A stretch of DNA of 7,512 bases from Hoskinsella mucinilytica. Its GTDB lineage: Bacteria > Bacillota_I > Bacilli_A > Erysipelotrichales > Erysipelotrichaceae. The position numbers were made by a program, and so were the translations under genes. Of this stretch, positions 5,679 through 7,512 are shown piece by piece. The notes beneath the pieces are model-generated. The model saw only the letters and a list, made by a program, of their open reading frames with translations, was not told where the DNA came from and made no database searches. The stretch's first letter is position 1. Every line of letters begins with the position of its first letter. The DNA lies in contig NZ_JBEQZJ010000077.1 of NCBI RefSeq assembly GCF_045223415.1, positions 1-7,512 of the forward strand, in the 5' to 3' direction.

Positions 5679-6116
5679 ATGATCAAGCAGAATGCGAAGC
5701 AAGAACTTATCCGCTTATTGCCACATTGGCACTATAAAGTAGAACGTAGTATTCGAAATCAACAGAAAGCTAGACAAATCAGTTATGAAACTTATTTCTG
5801 TTTAATGACGTTAAAAAGCTATGGACAGATGAGAATGGGTGAATTAGCAAAAGCATTAAGGTTAAGTAAGCAACAAGCAACCCATATCGTAGATAGTCTA
5901 TATGAACATGGTTTGATAGAGCGAAAAGAGAATCCAAACGATCGCAGAAGCATTTATATCGGTGTAACTGAACTTGGCGTAAAATTTCTAGAAGAAAACG
6001 CTCTTGATGCAACAGCACTATATGAACAAATGCAACAGAAATTAAGTATAGAAGAAATTCAGGAATTTGAAAATGCTGTACACATCATGTTGAAAGTGTT
6101 AGATAAGTTAGAGTAA
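5679..6116 (+). CDS. MarR-family transcriptional regulator
   Basis: This is a 145-residue dimeric winged-helix repressor of normal family length. The N-terminal helices (1-45) would form the dimer interface. The DNA-binding part runs MGELAKALRLSKQQATHIVDSL (53-74), with the recognition helix at about 63-76, followed by GLIERKENPNDRRSIYI (78-94), in which the D-R-R wing motif is intact. A long C-terminal helix (about 122-145) completes the dimer interface. The ATG has AGGAGG (5666-5671) seven bases upstream. It is divergent from a FUSC membrane protein and is followed after 17 bases by a small membrane protein gene, so it probably autoregulates and controls both neighbours through the palindrome at 5601-5620. 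The single Cys (Cys41) gives no strong case for redox sensing. The ligand is unknown; small aromatic or phenolic compounds are typical for the family. Confidence 0.93.
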   Translation: MIKQNAKQELIRLLPHWHYKVERSIRNQQKARQISYETYFCLMTLKSYGQMRMGELAKALRLSKQQATHIVDSLYEHGLIERKENPNDRRSIYIGVTELGVKFLEENALDATALYEQMQQKLSIEEIQEFENAVHIMLKVLDKLE

Positions 6117-6133
6117 AGTTAGGAGGAGACCAT

Positions 6134-6289
6134 ATGTTAGATAAAATTTTAGGAGTATTGGTAGTATTGTTTTTTATTTGCTTGGTGATTTCTATCTTTT
6201 TAACAAATGGAAATAAATTCGAGCTGATTATTTGTGGGTGTATTACAGTGACATGTTTTGTACTATTTCAAAGACATAAGACAAGTTGA
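6134..6289 (+). CDS. Small two-helix membrane protein (51 residues)
   Basis: A 52-codon frame (including stop) begins at an ATG with a full AGGAGG (6121-6126) exactly seven bases upstream, as strong as any ribosome site in the window. It starts 17 bases after the marR stop, so it is very likely the second gene of that operon. The product is a helical hairpin: helix one about 4-23 (ILGVLVVLFFICLVISIFL), a short polar turn NGNKFE, helix two about 31-45 (LIICGCITVTCFVLF), and a basic tail QRHKTS that should stay in the cytoplasm. It has four Cys, all in the membrane region. I do not recognise a family. By analogy only, efflux operons of the aaeXAB kind also carry a small membrane protein. It may assist the FUSC protein or act separately. 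Confidence 0.75.
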   Translation: MLDKILGVLVVLFFICLVISIFLTNGNKFELIICGCITVTCFVLFQRHKTS

Positions 6290-6585
6290 TCCATAAATGG
6301 TTAATTGAGAGTTTTTAAGGAATATAGATAGCTTCTATCAATGTTTTTTCTTGAAGTAAAACAATCATTCGATATATGCGAAACAAGAAAGATTTTTTGA
6401 TTTTGGTGCCAATATTGTCTGTGAAGCATATAATAAGATGATAAATGAGGCATTATAATAATTAAATGAGATACCACTTTACAAAGAAAGCACTGACAAA
6501 GTATTTATCTGATGAAATAACGAAACGAAATAGGCAAACGCATCATAAGATGTTTACATAATGGATAACGAGGGAGGATACAATC
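6290..6585. other. 296-base gap without a convincing gene
   Basis: A short GATAG-CTT-CTATC hairpin (6327-6339) followed by six T (6344-6349) may be a weak terminator for the marR operon. Two perfect TATAAT hexamers occur (6429-6434 and 6454-6459), but neither has a good -35 at 16-18 bases, so the promoter of the lipoprotein gene is not resolved. A 32-codon stretch open on the plus strand (6360-6455) looks protein-like (RFFDFGANIVCEAYNKMINEAL) but has no start and ends in two stops. It may be a gene remnant. A 31-codon frame at 6466-6561 lacks a ribosome site. Confidence 0.4.
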
Positions 6586-7398
6586 ATGAAAAAGTTATTC
6601 GCAGCACTTTTATGTGCTACAATGGTGTTTGGTGTTTCTGGATGTGGAAATGATAGTGCAAAAAAGGTGGAGCCAAAGGAAAAAGAATATCTCAATGAAT
6701 CAGATTTAGTAAAAGCTTACTCAGATCCTAAAAGTTATATTGGAAAATATGTGAAATTGTCCGGTAAAGTTTTCTCAACACCTGAAAAAGATGATGATGG
6801 TGTTTATTTTCAAATGTTTGCGGATCCGGAAAATAATAAGTTAAATACAGTGGTAGCTTATCCTGATCCTACTTTTGAGGTCAATACTGACGATTATGTC
6901 GTTTTAGATGGAAAGATCGTGGATAAATATGAAGGAGAAAATGTTTTTGGTGGATCTGTGACGGCAGTTCAAGTGGTAGCGGATTCTGTTAAGATGTCAA
7001 CTTATGTAGATGCGGTATCACCTGCGATAAAAACGATAACGCCTACTGATTTAAAAAATAGCCAAAATGGTGTAGAAATTGCTATAACAAAAATTGAATT
7101 TGCAAAGACGGAAACACGTGTTTATTATAGTGTGAAGAATAATTCAGGAAGCAAATATCGCTTTTATGACTTTAATATGAAAGCGATACAGAATGGTAAA
7201 CAATTTGATGTCAAAAACAATTATAATGCAGATTATCCTTCTGTAAGTGGAGATGTTTTAAATGGTGTAGTATCAAAGGGCATTGCTGATTTTCAAAATT
7301 TAGAACAAGCTGATTTCACATTGCATTTAGAAGCAGGATATAATGATGATTTTAATATGGATTTTGAAGAAATCAGTTTTAATGTCGTAGTTAAATAA
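6586..7398 (+). CDS. Secreted lipoprotein with OB-fold-like and Ig-like domains
   Basis: This 270-residue protein has a lipoprotein signal peptide: MKK, a hydrophobic stretch, then lipobox VSGC with Cys20 as the lipid-bearing residue. It should be anchored on the outer face of the membrane. A charged linker (21-40) leads to a first domain (about 42-137): DPKSYIGKYVKLSGKVFS, a beta-rich middle, and DDYVVLDGKIVDKYEGENVFGG. The 'GKYVKLSGKV ... GDYVVLDGKI'-like pairing is what one expects of an OB-fold of the tRNA_anti-like kind. A second beta-rich domain (about 150-270) includes TKIEFAKTETRVYYSVKNNS, resembling the DUF4352/Ig-like domains of Firmicute lipoproteins. GGGAGG (6572-6577) lies eight bases before the ATG. 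It stands alone, with its own terminator. The specific function is unknown; a ligand-binding or envelope role is possible. Confidence 0.88.
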   Translation: MKKLFAALLCATMVFGVSGCGNDSAKKVEPKEKEYLNESDLVKAYSDPKSYIGKYVKLSGKVFSTPEKDDDGVYFQMFADPENNKLNTVVAYPDPTFEVNTDDYVVLDGKIVDKYEGENVFGGSVTAVQVVADSVKMSTYVDAVSPAIKTITPTDLKNSQNGVEIAITKIEFAKTETRVYYSVKNNSGSKYRFYDFNMKAIQNGKQFDVKNNYNADYPSVSGDVLNGVVSKGIADFQNLEQADFTLHLEAGYNDDFNMDFEEISFNVVVK

Positions 7399-7424
7399 TT
7401 CGTTTGCTTTATATAAGTTATTAT

Positions 7425-7454
7425 AAGGATCACTTATTGATAAGTGGTCTTTTT
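7425..7454 (+). terminator. Rho-independent terminator of the lipoprotein gene
   Basis: GATCACTTAT (7428-7437) pairs with ATAAGTGGTC (7440-7449) with one G·U wobble and a tight TTGA-type loop. The stem extends by two or three A-T or G·T pairs at the base and is followed by TTTTT and further T-rich sequence. It lies about 27 bases after the stop codon. Confidence 0.85.
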
Positions 7455-7512
7455 CTTTGTGCTTTATCTTTGTTAAATAGTATTTCATATGAGTTTATGT
7501 TAACATATAAAC

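Noticed and set aside
6466..6561. 31-codon frame MRYHFTKKALTKYL...
   Set aside because: It has no ribosome site, basic low-information composition and no contextual support.

Overview
The window reads as low-GC Gram-positive (Firmicutes-type) DNA. It is AT-rich, has strong AGGAGG-type ribosome binding sites 7-8 bases before most starts, uses the standard code (TGG for Trp, TGA as a stop), and encodes a lipoprotein with a short Gram-positive-style signal peptide. The overall style would suit a gut Firmicute such as an Erysipelotrichia member, but that placement is inference only.

Layout from left to right. (1) Positions 1-446 hold the 3' end of a gene resembling the C-terminal tail of Rpn/PD-(D/E)XK transposase-like nucleases. 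After it comes a previously hidden, decayed second copy of the same tail, with stops, a frameshift and a 12-bp tandem repeat inside it. (2) Positions 446-4455 form a self-contained module. An ABC ATPase and a four-helix FtsX/MacB-fold permease on the minus strand diverge from a response regulator and histidine kinase on the plus strand. The permease layout recalls the pneumococcal Vex permeases, and the pairing with a two-component system recalls Vex/VncRS. The 142-bp divergent gap holds a near-perfect 44-bp dyad with two -10 boxes placed exactly symmetrically on either side of it. (3) Positions 4406-6289 are an efflux-like unit. A short FUSC-family membrane protein (minus) is divergent from a MarR-type regulator (plus), followed by an unlisted 51-residue two-helix membrane protein. 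A perfect 20-bp palindrome sits between two overlapping, face-to-face promoters. (4) Positions 6290-6585 are noncoding, with weak signs of a decayed gene. (5) Positions 6586-7398 encode a lipoprotein that appears to combine an OB-fold-like domain and an immunoglobulin-like (DUF4352-like) domain, closed by a strong terminator.

Working model (inference). The kinase senses a signal at the membrane, probably a peptide or envelope stress, and its regulator controls both itself and the ABC exporter through the shared dyad. Independently, the MarR protein represses itself, the small membrane protein and the FUSC exporter through the palindrome until a ligand releases it. No single gene is of an unknown class. 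The most interesting content is regulatory architecture, the small membrane protein and the decayed duplicate.
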